Source of the DNA: Lentisphaeria bacterium
Lineage (GTDB): Bacteria; Verrucomicrobiota; Lentisphaeria; Victivallales; Victivallaceae
NCBI GenBank assembly: GCA_022768375.1
Contig: JALEMG010000013.1
Coordinates: 1-55,762, forward strand
Length of the DNA: 55,762 nucleotides
Reading direction: 5' to 3'
Each line of letters begins with the position of its first letter. Positions within the stretch are counted from its first letter, which is position 1. Shown here in pieces: positions 35,419 to 43,639 of the stretch. The notes beneath the pieces were generated by a model, which worked only from the letters and a program-made list of their open reading frames with translations, searched no databases and was not told where the DNA came from. Both the position numbers and the translations under genes were made by a program.

Positions 35419-35464
35419 CAAAAAAACTCCGTTTCGATTTGAAAAAAAAGCGTTCCAGTTCCAT

Positions 35465-35494
35465 AATATAATACAGACACGAGGTTCAATTCAA
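35465..35494 (-). promoter_or_regulatory. Promoter of lpxC, overlapping a divergent -10 for miaA
   Basis: On the minus strand TTGAAT (35494-35489), 18-base spacer, TATATT (35470-35465). On the plus strand TATAAT at 35467-35472 can serve miaA, though without a clear -35. The two divergent units share the same AT-rich core. Confidence 0.5.
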
Positions 35495-35511
35495 ATCAGG
35501 AGTGCAAAATA

Positions 35512-36405
35512 ATGCCGGATTTTCACGATTCCGTGCCGATTTTGGTCGTCACCGGCCCGACCGCCACCGGAAAAACCCGTCTGGCCGTGGCGCTGGCCCG
35601 GAAATTCGACGGCGAGATCGTCAGCGCCGATTCCCGGCAGGTCTACCGCGGCATGGACATCGGTTCGGGCAAGGACCTCGCGGAATACGGGGATATCCCG
35701 CACCACCTGATCGACATTGCCGACCCCGCCCGCGAAACCTACCATCTGGGGCGCTTCTGCCGCGATGCCTGGGAAGCGATCGGCGACATCGCGGACCGGG
35801 GCAAAGTCCCGGTGGTCTGCGGCGGGACCGCGCTGTATCTCGCCGCGCTGCTGGACGGATACCGGCTGCCGGGCGGCGCGCTCCCGCCCCGGGAATCCGG
35901 CACCCCGCGAGTCCGGCAGGACCCGGATGCGCCGGATTCGTTCCGGCCCCCTTTCCGACTCCGGGCGCTGGTGCTGGGCGTGCTGTACCCGCGTCAGGCG
36001 GTACGGCAGCGGATCGAACAGCGGCTGGACGCCCGTCTGAACGCGGGGATGGTGGAGGAAGTCCGGCGTCTGCACGAGGAACGCGGAGTGTCATGGGAGA
36101 CGCTGGAAACTTTCGGTCTGGAATACCGGGAAGTCGCCCGGTTCCTGCGGGGCGAATGCGATTTTACCGCCATGCGGACCACCCTGCTGAACCGCATTCG
36201 GCAGTTCGCCAAGCGTCAGGACATCTTTTTCCGCAAACTGGAACGTGAAGGCCACCGCATCCACTGGCTGAACGAGGGAAAATTCCCGGACCCGTTTCAA
36301 CTGGCCGGAGCATTCCTGCGGGGCGAGGCGATACCGGAACCGGCCTTCCGGCTCTGCGACCACCGCAATCCCCCTTCCCTCCCGACTAAAAGACCGGGGG
36401 CATGA
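35512..36405 (+). CDS. miaA: tRNA dimethylallyltransferase
   Basis: Prenylates A37 of tRNAs reading UNN codons. The 297 residues include the P-loop GPTATGKT, the substrate motif SADSRQVYRGMDIGSGK, FGLEYREV and IRQFAKRQDIFFRK. The segment between the P-loop core and the C-terminal half is slightly shortened compared with E. coli. AGGAG lies 9 bases before the ATG. The last 20 bases overlap the convergent lipoprotein gene. mtaB, another A37-modifying enzyme, is at 23.7 kb. Confidence 0.93.
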   Translation: MPDFHDSVPILVVTGPTATGKTRLAVALARKFDGEIVSADSRQVYRGMDIGSGKDLAEYGDIPHHLIDIADPARETYHLGRFCRDAWEAIGDIADRGKVPVVCGGTALYLAALLDGYRLPGGALPPRESGTPRVRQDPDAPDSFRPPFRLRALVLGVLYPRQAVRQRIEQRLDARLNAGMVEEVRRLHEERGVSWETLETFGLEYREVARFLRGECDFTAMRTTLLNRIRQFAKRQDIFFRKLEREGHRIHWLNEGKFPDPFQLAGAFLRGEAIPEPAFRLCDHRNPPSLPTKRPGA

Positions 36406-37150
36406 AGTCCAGGTCCTTGAACTCCTGATCCAGCCGGTACGACGTGATCTTGCCTTCCTGCCGCTCCCCGTTCTGAACGATCTCCGTGAACATCGGGATC
36501 ATGACCCCCTCCCGCATCTCGTACCGGATGATGCGGGCGTCGTAATTCATCCGACCGCTGCCCACCGGCAGATCGAACTTCACCCGGCGAATGAGATACG
36601 TTTTCGCATCCACGTAGATGGAGAACGGCGACGACGGCCCCTCCCCCCGGCAGTCGATCCGGTAGAACCGGCCGTCCTCGTTGTCGCAGAGGAACACTTC
36701 GACCTGCGGGAAGATCTTGCCGTAACTTTCCCGGGGGTTGCCGATCTGGGACGTGACCAGCATCCGCCGCAGTTCCGGGCCTTCGAGCACTTTCACCGTG
36801 CGGGCCTTGTAATCCGCCACCCAGCCGCGCTTGCCGTCGGAACACCACATGCTGACCGGCTTGTTCTCCTGATAGGTGATCAGACTGAACTTGTCCGGCC
36901 ACTCGAACTTGACCTCGACCAGATATTCGTCCGGATCGTCCAGAAACCGGGGAATGCTGATATCCTGCAGCATCCCGTACGTGCGGCTTCTGGCGAAATT
37001 GCCCTCCGGGTCGGTCGCCTTGCGCATCCGGGATTCCAATTCCGTCAGCGTGAGGTCGGATTCCCGCAACCGATCCTCCACCGTGGAACATCCGCAGAAA
37101 AACAACGCCATCACCGCGCCGATCCATGCCGCCGTCCATCTCGTTCCCAT
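36386..37150 (-). CDS. LolA/LolB-like outer-membrane lipoprotein-sorting family protein
   Basis: 254 residues with a signal peptide ending ALFFCGC, so the lipidated residue is probably C21 (the -3 position is unusual). The mature part is beta-rich (YLVEVKFEWPDKFSLITYQ, MWCSDGKRGWVADYKARTV, SIYVDAKTYLIRRVKFDLP). This alternation is typical of the LolA-like half-barrel that carries lipids or lipoproteins. The exact role is inferred from this pattern. Divergent from topA, with its own promoter. Confidence 0.65.
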   Translation of the reverse strand: MGTRWTAAWIGAVMALFFCGCSTVEDRLRESDLTLTELESRMRKATDPEGNFARSRTYGMLQDISIPRFLDDPDEYLVEVKFEWPDKFSLITYQENKPVSMWCSDGKRGWVADYKARTVKVLEGPELRRMLVTSQIGNPRESYGKIFPQVEVFLCDNEDGRFYRIDCRGEGPSSPFSIYVDAKTYLIRRVKFDLPVGSGRMNYDARIIRYEMREGVMIPMFTEIVQNGERQEGKITSYRLDQEFKDLDFMPPVF

Positions 37151-37212
37151 CTGGCAACCTCCTCTTGATCTCGTCTCCCGTCCGGCTTTGTCCGAAAAGC
37201 AAATCCTCTCTT

Positions 37213-37241
37213 AATATACCGTCACTCCCGGATAAAAACAA
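37213..37241 (-). promoter_or_regulatory. Promoter of the LolA-like lipoprotein gene
   Basis: On the minus strand TTGTTT (37241-37236), 17-base spacer, TATATT (37218-37213). Confidence 0.6.
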
Positions 37242-37285
37242 ATTCCCCGGAAGCAAAAATCCCCGCATTATTTTTCTTTCCGCAC

Positions 37286-37315
37286 TTGACAAACCATAGG
37301 AAGCGGCGGTAAGTT
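37286..37315 (+). promoter_or_regulatory. Promoter of topA
   Basis: TTGACA (37286-37291), 18-base spacer, TAAGTT (37310-37315). The leader to topA is about 70 nt. Confidence 0.6.
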
Positions 37316-37390
37316 AAAACCATGTGTACGATACGCGCGCGAGGGACGACCGCGCCGCGCGCAAGGAATATGGAATTCAGGAAAACGTCT

Positions 37391-39925
37391 ATGTCAAAGT
37401 TGCTGATCGTGGAATCTCCGACCAAGGCGCGAACCATCGGCCGGATGCTGGGAAACGACTACACGGTGATCGCCTCCATGGGGCACATCCGGGATCTGCC
37501 GGAACACGATTTCGGAATCGACATCGCCCACGGCTTCACTCCGCAGTATGTGGACACCGTCCGCAGCCGCCCGGTGCTGAAGTCGCTGCGGGAGGCGGCA
37601 AAAAACGCCGAGGTCATCTATCTGGCAACCGACCCGGACCGGGAGGGGGAAGCCATCGCGTGGCATCTGAAAAACGCGCTCTCCGCCGGAAAGAAACATG
37701 CGCCGTTCCGCCGGATCGCCTTTCACGAAATCACCCGGCAGGCGGTGAATCAGGCGATCGCCTCCGGCGGCGACATCGACCAGCATCTGGTGGACGCGCA
37801 GCAGGCCCGACGGGTGCTGGACCGGATCGTCGGCTATCAGGTCAGTCCCCTGCTGTGGCGGAAACTGGGCAAAGGCAGCAGCGCCGGAAGGGTCCAGTCC
37901 GCGGCGCTGCGGCTGATCGTGGAGCGGGAACGGGAGATCGCGGCATTCACGCCGGAGGAATACTGGGCGTTCACGGCGCGGTTCGACTCCGGGGCGGGGA
38001 CCGGATTCCAAAGCCGGCTGTTCAAGATCGACGGAGCCGATTTCAAAATCGGCAGTCGGGACGCCGCGGACGCGCTGGAATGCGCCGTCCGCAGCGGTTC
38101 GACGCCGCATGTCCGCGCCGTCACCTCGCAGCAGCGCCGGCGCAATCCCTACCCGCCCTACACCACCAGCACGCTGCAGCAGGCGGCGAATCAACTGCTG
38201 CGCTATTCCGCCAGCAGCACCATGCGTTACGCCCAGCAACTTTACGAGGGCATTGATCTGGGAGACGGCAACTCCGCCGGTCTCATCACCTACATGCGTA
38301 CCGACTCGGTCACCATCGCCAAAGAAGCGCAGGTCGCGGCGGCGGAGTTCATCCGCGGTGCCTACGGACCGGAATATCTGCCGCCGAAGTTCAACGTCTA
38401 CAAGAACAAAGCCGCCGCGCAGGAGGCCCATGAAGCCATCCGGCCCACCGATGTCCGCCGCACCCCGGAGATGCTGGCCGACCGCCTCTCGCCGGAACAG
38501 TTGAAAATCTATACGCTGATCTGGAAACGCTTCGTCGCCAGCCAGATGTCCGCGGCCCGGCAGGAACTGCTGACCGCGGATGTGGAGATCACCGGCGGCG
38601 ACGACCGGCTCTACACGTTCCGCACGACGGCGACCGTGACCGTCTTCCCCGGATTCCTCGTCCTCGCGGGCGAGGGCAAAACCGAGGGCAAAGCCGAAGG
38701 CAAAGACGCCGTCGCCCCGGAACTGCTCCGGGCGCTGAAACCGGACGCTCCGGTCACGCTTGAGGAACTGATCAAGGAACAGAAATTCACGGAACCGCCG
38801 CCGCGCTTCACCGAAGCGTCGCTCATTAAACTTCTGGAGGAGAACGGCGTCGGGCGGCCGTCCACTTACGCGACGATCCTGCGCACCATTCAGGACCGGG
38901 ATTACGTCAAAAAGGAGCAGAACCGATTGCTGCCCACCGATCTCGGATTCACGGTCAACGACTTTCTCACCGCCACACTGCCGCAGTTGTTCGACATCGG
39001 CTTTACCGCCCAGATGGAGCAGAAACTGGACGACGTGGAGACCGGTTCCGTGGCGTGGGTGGAGATGATGACCGAATTCTACAACAGTTTTGAGCCGTGG
39101 CTTGAGGCGGTAAAAGAGCGCGGCGCGCCGCCCCCGGAAAAGGCGGGGGAACTGCTGACCGCGCTGCAAAAGGTGCGGTTCGATGCCAAGCAGAAAGTCG
39201 GCCGCAGAATTTTCGACGACGCCCGGTTCGCGGCCTCCGTGCAGTCCAAGTTCGACGAACGGCACAAGATCAGCGAACGGCAGTATCAGGCCCTGCTGAA
39301 TCTGGCGGCGAAATATGCCGACCAACTCGGCGACCCCGCCGGGATGTCCCCGGAGTTGCGCCGGGACTTCCAAAACGCGCTGGCGGCGGCACAGCGGAAA
39401 TCGGAAGCGGAACAGGAACGCCCACCCGAACCGGAAATCGACGGAGGATACCCGGCCGTGTTCGCGGCCTTTGATGCGGTGCATTTTGCGGAACCCAAAC
39501 CCGGTCGGGCGACCTTCGACGAGGGGAAATTCTTTCTTTCGCTGAAAAAGCAGGCGCTCTCCGGCAAAATGCTCAGCGAGAAGCAACTGGCCGTGCTCAA
39601 ACGCATGGCGGTCCGATACCGGGAGCAACTGACCGACGCGGAGGGGGTCTTCCAGGCGCTGGGCATTGCGGATGCGCCGGAATCTTCCTCCGCTTCGACC
39701 GGAGGCGACGTCCCGCCGGTCGGAGAACTGCTGGCTCAACTGGGGCAAGTCAAACACTGGGAGCCTCCGGCCAAAAAGGGCCGGTTCACCTTTGACGACC
39801 GGAGATTCTATCAATCGCTCGCCAAGCAGTACGCCGAAGGACGCGATCTCAGCGTCAAGCAGTTGACCGCGCTGAAAAAACTCGCCGCCAAGTACACTCA
39901 AAAACAAGGAGATTTGGAATCATGA
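37391..39925 (+). CDS. topA: DNA topoisomerase I with an unusual C-terminal repeat region
   Basis: Relaxes negative supercoils as a type IA enzyme. ATG 37391 (with AGGAAAA upstream) gives MSKLLIVESPTKART and 844 residues. The TOPRIM motif DPDREGE and the active-site tyrosine Y301 in GLITYMRTDS are present. So are the AHEAIRPTD and GVGRPSTYA motifs. Core domains end near residue 590. The zinc-ribbon C4 fingers of typical TopA are absent. Instead there are three copies of a 45-50-residue unit (about 600-648, 703-749 and 795-841). An upstream in-frame extension to 37322 lacks a ribosome site. Coupled to the next gene by a 4-base overlap. Confidence 0.93.
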   Translation: MSKLLIVESPTKARTIGRMLGNDYTVIASMGHIRDLPEHDFGIDIAHGFTPQYVDTVRSRPVLKSLREAAKNAEVIYLATDPDREGEAIAWHLKNALSAGKKHAPFRRIAFHEITRQAVNQAIASGGDIDQHLVDAQQARRVLDRIVGYQVSPLLWRKLGKGSSAGRVQSAALRLIVEREREIAAFTPEEYWAFTARFDSGAGTGFQSRLFKIDGADFKIGSRDAADALECAVRSGSTPHVRAVTSQQRRRNPYPPYTTSTLQQAANQLLRYSASSTMRYAQQLYEGIDLGDGNSAGLITYMRTDSVTIAKEAQVAAAEFIRGAYGPEYLPPKFNVYKNKAAAQEAHEAIRPTDVRRTPEMLADRLSPEQLKIYTLIWKRFVASQMSAARQELLTADVEITGGDDRLYTFRTTATVTVFPGFLVLAGEGKTEGKAEGKDAVAPELLRALKPDAPVTLEELIKEQKFTEPPPRFTEASLIKLLEENGVGRPSTYATILRTIQDRDYVKKEQNRLLPTDLGFTVNDFLTATLPQLFDIGFTAQMEQKLDDVETGSVAWVEMMTEFYNSFEPWLEAVKERGAPPPEKAGELLTALQKVRFDAKQKVGRRIFDDARFAASVQSKFDERHKISERQYQALLNLAAKYADQLGDPAGMSPELRRDFQNALAAAQRKSEAEQERPPEPEIDGGYPAVFAAFDAVHFAEPKPGRATFDEGKFFLSLKKQALSGKMLSEKQLAVLKRMAVRYREQLTDAEGVFQALGIADAPESSSASTGGDVPPVGELLAQLGQVKHWEPPAKKGRFTFDDRRFYQSLAKQYAEGRDLSVKQLTALKKLAAKYTQKQGDLES
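39188..39913 (+). repeat. Three protein-level repeats in the TopA C-terminus
   Basis: Units begin KVGRRIFDDARF, KPGRATFDEGKF and KKGRFTFDDRRF. Each continues with S-L/V-x-x-K/Q, then a turn and (L/I)S-x-(K/R)Q-(L/Y)-x-x-L-x-x-(L/M)A-x-(K/R)Y. They are about 100 residues apart, separated by variable linkers. Confidence 0.8.
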
Positions 39926-40881
39926 GCACGGAAACTACTCAAGACGCCGCCGCCTCCGCGGTCGACGCGGAAACCGCCCCCGCCCCGGCTTCGGAATCCC
40001 CGGAACAACCGGAAAAAAAGCGCAACGGGAAGTGGCTCCGCGTCACGCTGCGGATTCTGACATGGACCGTCGCAGTGCTGGCTGCACTGCTGATTCTGGC
40101 GCTTATTTTCCGCGACATGCTCATCAAAGGCGCCGTGACCGGCATCGGCAGTTGGCTGACCGGAACGGACATCACGCTGGAGAAATTCGAGACTTCGCTG
40201 GTCGAGGGCGACGTGCGGATCGTCAACCTGAAAATCGCCAATCCCAACGGCTATGAAAAACCGTATCTGCTGGAACTGGATTCCTTCTATCTGAATCTGG
40301 ATGTGCCGACGCTGCTGGGCAATCCGCTGGTGATCGAGGAGATCGAAGTCAGCGGTCTGCGGGTGGTGGGAGAATTTCGGAGCGGCGGTAAATTCAACGC
40401 CGTGGAACTGATGGAAAATCTCCAGAAAAAAGTCCCCGCCTCGGAAGTGCGGGAAACGGCTCCCGAAACCATCGATCCGGAGGCGGTCCGCGAAGCCCCG
40501 GAATCCCGCAGCGACGACGCGGCGGACGAGCCGCCGCCCCGGACCATTTCCATCAAAATGATCAGCATCGGCAACAGTTCGGCCACGGTGTACGACGATC
40601 GGGTCGGCATTCCGGTCGTCGTGCCGCTGGCCTACTCCAGTTCCGCACTTCAGTTCGAGGAGTCCCGGGAATCCATCATCGTGCTGTTGAACAATCTGGC
40701 GCTCCAGATGCAGAAAACATGCTCCGGGGTCGCCAACGCCGGAGAACTGGTCACCGACGCCGGAAAGCAACTGCTGGATTCCACCGGCAAGGCGGGAAAA
40801 CAACTGCTGGATTCCACCGGAAAAGCCGGAAAACAGTTAACGGAATCGGGCAAGAAACTGATCGAAGTATTCAAGTTCTGA
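39922..40881 (+). CDS. AsmA/DUF748-like membrane-anchored periplasmic protein
   Basis: 319 residues. An Ala/Pro/Glu-rich cytoplasmic start is followed by one membrane helix (about 42-65) and a region typical of AsmA-like proteins: GIGSWLTGTDITLEKFETSLVEGD, NLKIANPNGYEKPYLLELDSF, then EIEVSGLRVVGE. The C-terminus carries near-identical units of AGKQLLDSTGK repeated in tandem, then a helix. AsmA-like proteins are tied to outer-membrane lipid transport or homeostasis; that role here is inference. It overlaps the topA stop by 4 bases, and a strong terminator follows. Confidence 0.7.
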   Translation: MSTETTQDAAASAVDAETAPAPASESPEQPEKKRNGKWLRVTLRILTWTVAVLAALLILALIFRDMLIKGAVTGIGSWLTGTDITLEKFETSLVEGDVRIVNLKIANPNGYEKPYLLELDSFYLNLDVPTLLGNPLVIEEIEVSGLRVVGEFRSGGKFNAVELMENLQKKVPASEVRETAPETIDPEAVREAPESRSDDAADEPPPRTISIKMISIGNSSATVYDDRVGIPVVVPLAYSSSALQFEESRESIIVLLNNLALQMQKTCSGVANAGELVTDAGKQLLDSTGKAGKQLLDSTGKAGKQLTESGKKLIEVFKF

Positions 40882-40894
40882 GCCTTAAAACGGT

Positions 40895-40936
40895 AAAACT
40901 CCCGGCGCGGGATAAGAGGACCGCGTCGGGAGTTTT
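40895..40936 (+). terminator. Intrinsic terminator of topA/AsmA-like unit
   Basis: A long stem, AAAACTCCCG-GCGCGG with CCGCG-TCGGGAGTTTT, around a 10-base loop (40911-40920), then GTTTG. The A/T-rich stem base makes it usable in both directions. Confidence 0.85.
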
Positions 40937-41019
40937 GTTTGCGGGGGCAAAAGTACCGCCGTGAAATCAAGGACCGGCTCCGTTATCCCCGGTTCATTTG
41001 CAGTCGCACGTTTTCTTTG

Positions 41020-41101
41020 GTTACTTTCTTTTGTCGTCAAAAGAAAGTAACGTATTCGCCTTTTCTTGTCTTACTTCTTTTCCTGCGAGAAAAGAAGTAA
41101 G
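41020..41101. repeat. Two related A/T-rich inverted repeats at the end of the esterase gene
   Basis: First hairpin: a perfect 14-bp stem (41020-41033 with 41038-41051), 4-base loop. Second: a perfect 13-bp stem (41070-41082 with 41089-41101), 6-base loop, covering the last codons and stop of the minus-strand esterase gene. Both arms share the core ACTT(T)CTTTT and AAAAG(A)AAGT. They may act as terminator or mRNA-stabilising hairpins, or be remnants of a dispersed repeat family. The rest of the 40941-41070 gap is otherwise empty. Confidence 0.75.
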
Positions 41102-43038
41102 GGGGTTTTGAAGTACGGGTCGGAGAAATTGACGATCTCCACCGGCATACGTGTGCGCAATGCCTCGTAAATGTCCGGCAGGTCCGTATCCTTGAGGATA
41201 CCCTCGGGCATCACGCTCTGGGGCCAGAGCGAAACGCGGGCGCGGGCCATTTCATCCCATGACTTCGGAGCGTCGAACAACGTCAGTCCTTCGACCTCGT
41301 CGGTCAGCAGCGCCGTCAGCGTCGCGATCACCGCGCCGACGCCGCGCCCGGCCAGCCGGACCGACGCCGTCCCGTTGGCGCGGACGAACATCACCGCGCC
41401 GAGCACGTCGCGAATCCGGTCCGCCAGCAGCGAACCGCCGAACAGAAGCGAGCAGGAGTTGTAATGGTATTCCCGCCCGTAGGGGGAGAAAAACCCCGCG
41501 TCAAACCGGTCGCAGGTCAGCGGCAGACTCTCGCCCAGCCCCCGGACATCCACCCCGGCGACCCGACCGTCGGGAACGACGTTCAGCAACTCCTCCGCCG
41601 CGTCCCGATTCGGAATGTAGAGGGTCAGTTCCTCCCGCTCCGGAAAACAGGCATGGATTTTGCGATCCCAGATTTTGAGCACCGTCAGGATGCCCGGCTC
41701 GCTCTCCAAAGCGAAGCGGGAAAAAAACGCATAGTTCGGATTGTCGCCGTCCCGCGGGGAAAAGCGCAGTTTCCGGGAGTACGGGACCGGGACCCGGCTC
41801 TGCAGGCCCAATTTGGCGGCGATCAGGTGACGCAATTCCTCCGCGGACAGTTTCCGGCGGGAAGCGGCCAGCGCATCAAGTTTTTCCACGATAAAATCGT
41901 GGATCCCCTTCGCCCCGGGCAGGTCCGCGACCTGTCCGGTGGGCGTGCAGTACCATGTTTTCGCCGGCAGGTCCGGCATCTTCGGCTCGGCGGAAAGAAC
42001 CGGCGTCCGGCTGACCTCTCCGAAGAACCGGTACATGCTCATCCGGTTCGGCAGCGTATAGCCGTGGGGGTCCGGCCCGATGAAACAGCGCAGATCGTCC
42101 TCGGCGCCCAGCAGGGCGTACACTTTGCGGCACTGTTCGAACGTTTCCCTCAGCCCCCGGGGGTCGAAGAAATCCTGATCCTGCCCCAGAAGCAGGATCG
42201 GCCGGGGCGCGTAGGCCAGAATAAAATCGCCCATTTCGCACCCGGCGCCGACAATGCCCGGCGGGATCTGTTCCACGTCGGCGGGCAGTTCGTTCTCAAG
42301 ATTCCGCTTCCAACTGGTCACGTAGCAACTGGGCGCGGCCATGGTGAAGCGGGAATCCAGCGCCTGCACGAACGTCGTCATCGTGCCGCCGCCGGAATTG
42401 CCGGTGACGCCCACCCGGGTCAGGTCCACTTCCGGCCGGGACAGCAGATAGTCCAGACCGCACAGCGCGTCGTGCGCCCGCCATGTGCCGAAAAACTCTC
42501 CGCACAAATGCAGTTGCTTGCCGAGCACCAGATGCTCCCGGGTACACGAACCGTCCAGCGCGTTGGCATGTTCCACTCCGACGAACTGGAGACGTTCCCC
42601 CTGCCCCGCCGGATCCACCGCCAGCACCACATAGCCCGACGCGGCCAGCGAAATACAGCAACTCCGGTAAACTTCGCTGTCCTTGCCGATCGGCGAATGG
42701 CCGCACAGAAACAGCACCGCCGGAGCGGGGGCGTTCAGCGTGATCGGCAGGTAAAGCAGGGCCGTCACCGGCAGACCGGGGCGGCTCTCGTAGATGATCT
42801 TCTCCACCCGGCAGACGTCGGTGGCGAACCGGCCGACGATCTCATGACGGGGAACGCCGTCGCGGTCGGGCAGGCGGAATGCGGACGCGATCTTGCTGCG
42901 GACTTCCAGACAGTAGTTTTCGGCGTCGGCCCGATTCCGCAGCGCGGCGAGACGGGCGTCGCGTTCGGCATTCATCCGCCGGATGCGGGTGACGTTGAAA
43001 TCCTGAAGCATGCTGCCGTAAATGGAACTGTCAGACAT
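41071..43038 (-). CDS. Large acetyl-xylan-esterase-like alpha/beta hydrolase with a second, inactive-looking lobe
   Basis: 655 residues. The first lobe (about 60-340) is an acetyl-xylan-esterase/dienelactone-hydrolase-type fold. The nucleophile is S215 in VTGNSGGGT, with the acid probably D289 (GQDQDFFD) and the histidine H325 (DPHGY). The second lobe (about 420-640) repeats the outline (VDVRGLGES, then LAGRGVGAVIATL), but its elbow has no serine. No signal peptide, so it is cytoplasmic or exported by another route. AGGAGG lies 6 bases before ATG 43038. It follows panD after 48 bases. Glycan deacylation is inferred. Confidence 0.7.
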   Translation of the reverse strand: MSDSSIYGSMLQDFNVTRIRRMNAERDARLAALRNRADAENYCLEVRSKIASAFRLPDRDGVPRHEIVGRFATDVCRVEKIIYESRPGLPVTALLYLPITLNAPAPAVLFLCGHSPIGKDSEVYRSCCISLAASGYVVLAVDPAGQGERLQFVGVEHANALDGSCTREHLVLGKQLHLCGEFFGTWRAHDALCGLDYLLSRPEVDLTRVGVTGNSGGGTMTTFVQALDSRFTMAAPSCYVTSWKRNLENELPADVEQIPPGIVGAGCEMGDFILAYAPRPILLLGQDQDFFDPRGLRETFEQCRKVYALLGAEDDLRCFIGPDPHGYTLPNRMSMYRFFGEVSRTPVLSAEPKMPDLPAKTWYCTPTGQVADLPGAKGIHDFIVEKLDALAASRRKLSAEELRHLIAAKLGLQSRVPVPYSRKLRFSPRDGDNPNYAFFSRFALESEPGILTVLKIWDRKIHACFPEREELTLYIPNRDAAEELLNVVPDGRVAGVDVRGLGESLPLTCDRFDAGFFSPYGREYHYNSCSLLFGGSLLADRIRDVLGAVMFVRANGTASVRLAGRGVGAVIATLTALLTDEVEGLTLFDAPKSWDEMARARVSLWPQSVMPEGILKDTDLPDIYEALRTRMPVEIVNFSDPYFKTPLLLFSQEKK

Positions 43039-43086
43039 CATTCACCTCCTGCGCCGCCGGCCCCGATCCCCCGGGACGGCGATACG

Positions 43087-43446
43087 TCAATTATGCCGAC
43101 GGGCGATCTCGTTTTTCTCATTCAGCACGATCACCGTCGGGCGGTGGGATTCCGCCTCGCGCTCGTCCACCACGGCGAAGGCCATGATCGTGACCACGTC
43201 CCCGACCTTGCCCAGTCGGGCCGCCGGACCGTTGAGACAGAAATCCCGCGCCCCCGGTTTGCCCGGGATCGCATAAGTCTCGAGCCGGGCTCCGTTGTCG
43301 CGGTTGGCGACCAGAATTTTCTCATACGGCCGGATATTCGCCTCTTTGAGCAGCTCCGGGTCGATTTCCAGACTTCCCTCGTAATCCACCACGCAGCGGG
43401 TGATCCGCGCGGTGTGGATCTTGCCATTCAACATCTGCCTGAACAT
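43087..43446 (-). CDS. panD: Aspartate 1-decarboxylase proenzyme
   Basis: Makes beta-alanine for pantothenate and CoA. The 119-residue proenzyme self-cleaves between G24 and S25 in DYEGSLEID to give a pyruvoyl group. K9 and the N-terminal MFRQMLNGKIHTARIT are typical. GAGGAG precedes ATG 43446; a longer upstream frame crosses the promoter and is rejected. panB and panC are not in the window. Confidence 0.95.
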   Translation of the reverse strand: MFRQMLNGKIHTARITRCVVDYEGSLEIDPELLKEANIRPYEKILVANRDNGARLETYAIPGKPGARDFCLNGPAARLGKVGDVVTIMAFAVVDEREAESHRPTVIVLNEKNEIARRHN

Positions 43447-43497
43447 TTGCACTCCTCGCTTCCGGTCCCGGTATCTTCTGTTGCGGACCGGCTGTTT

Positions 43498-43526
43498 AAA
43501 GTACACTGAAAAGGAGTTTTTTGCAA
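43498..43526 (-). promoter_or_regulatory. Promoter of panD-esterase
   Basis: On the minus strand TTGCAA (43526-43521), 17-base spacer, TACTTT (43503-43498). It is divergent from the regulator promoter 45 bases away. Confidence 0.5.
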
Positions 43527-43569
43527 ATAAAACCTCCGTTTTTCCACGACTTTTCCCGGGGCGTCCGAC

Positions 43570-43597
43570 TTGCAAAACATGACAGTGATGATATATT
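43570..43597 (+). promoter_or_regulatory. Promoter of the DtxR-family regulator gene
   Basis: TTGCAA (43570-43575), 16-base spacer, TATATT (43592-43597). The leader is about 35 nt. Confidence 0.6.
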
Positions 43598-43639
43598 AAT
43601 CCCGACACGTGAACCGCAAACCCGGGAACGAAACTGCAA

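Noticed and set aside
37394-39907. Long minus-strand open frame opposite topA
   Set aside because: Antisense of a clearly conserved topoisomerase; composition is typical of a shadow frame.
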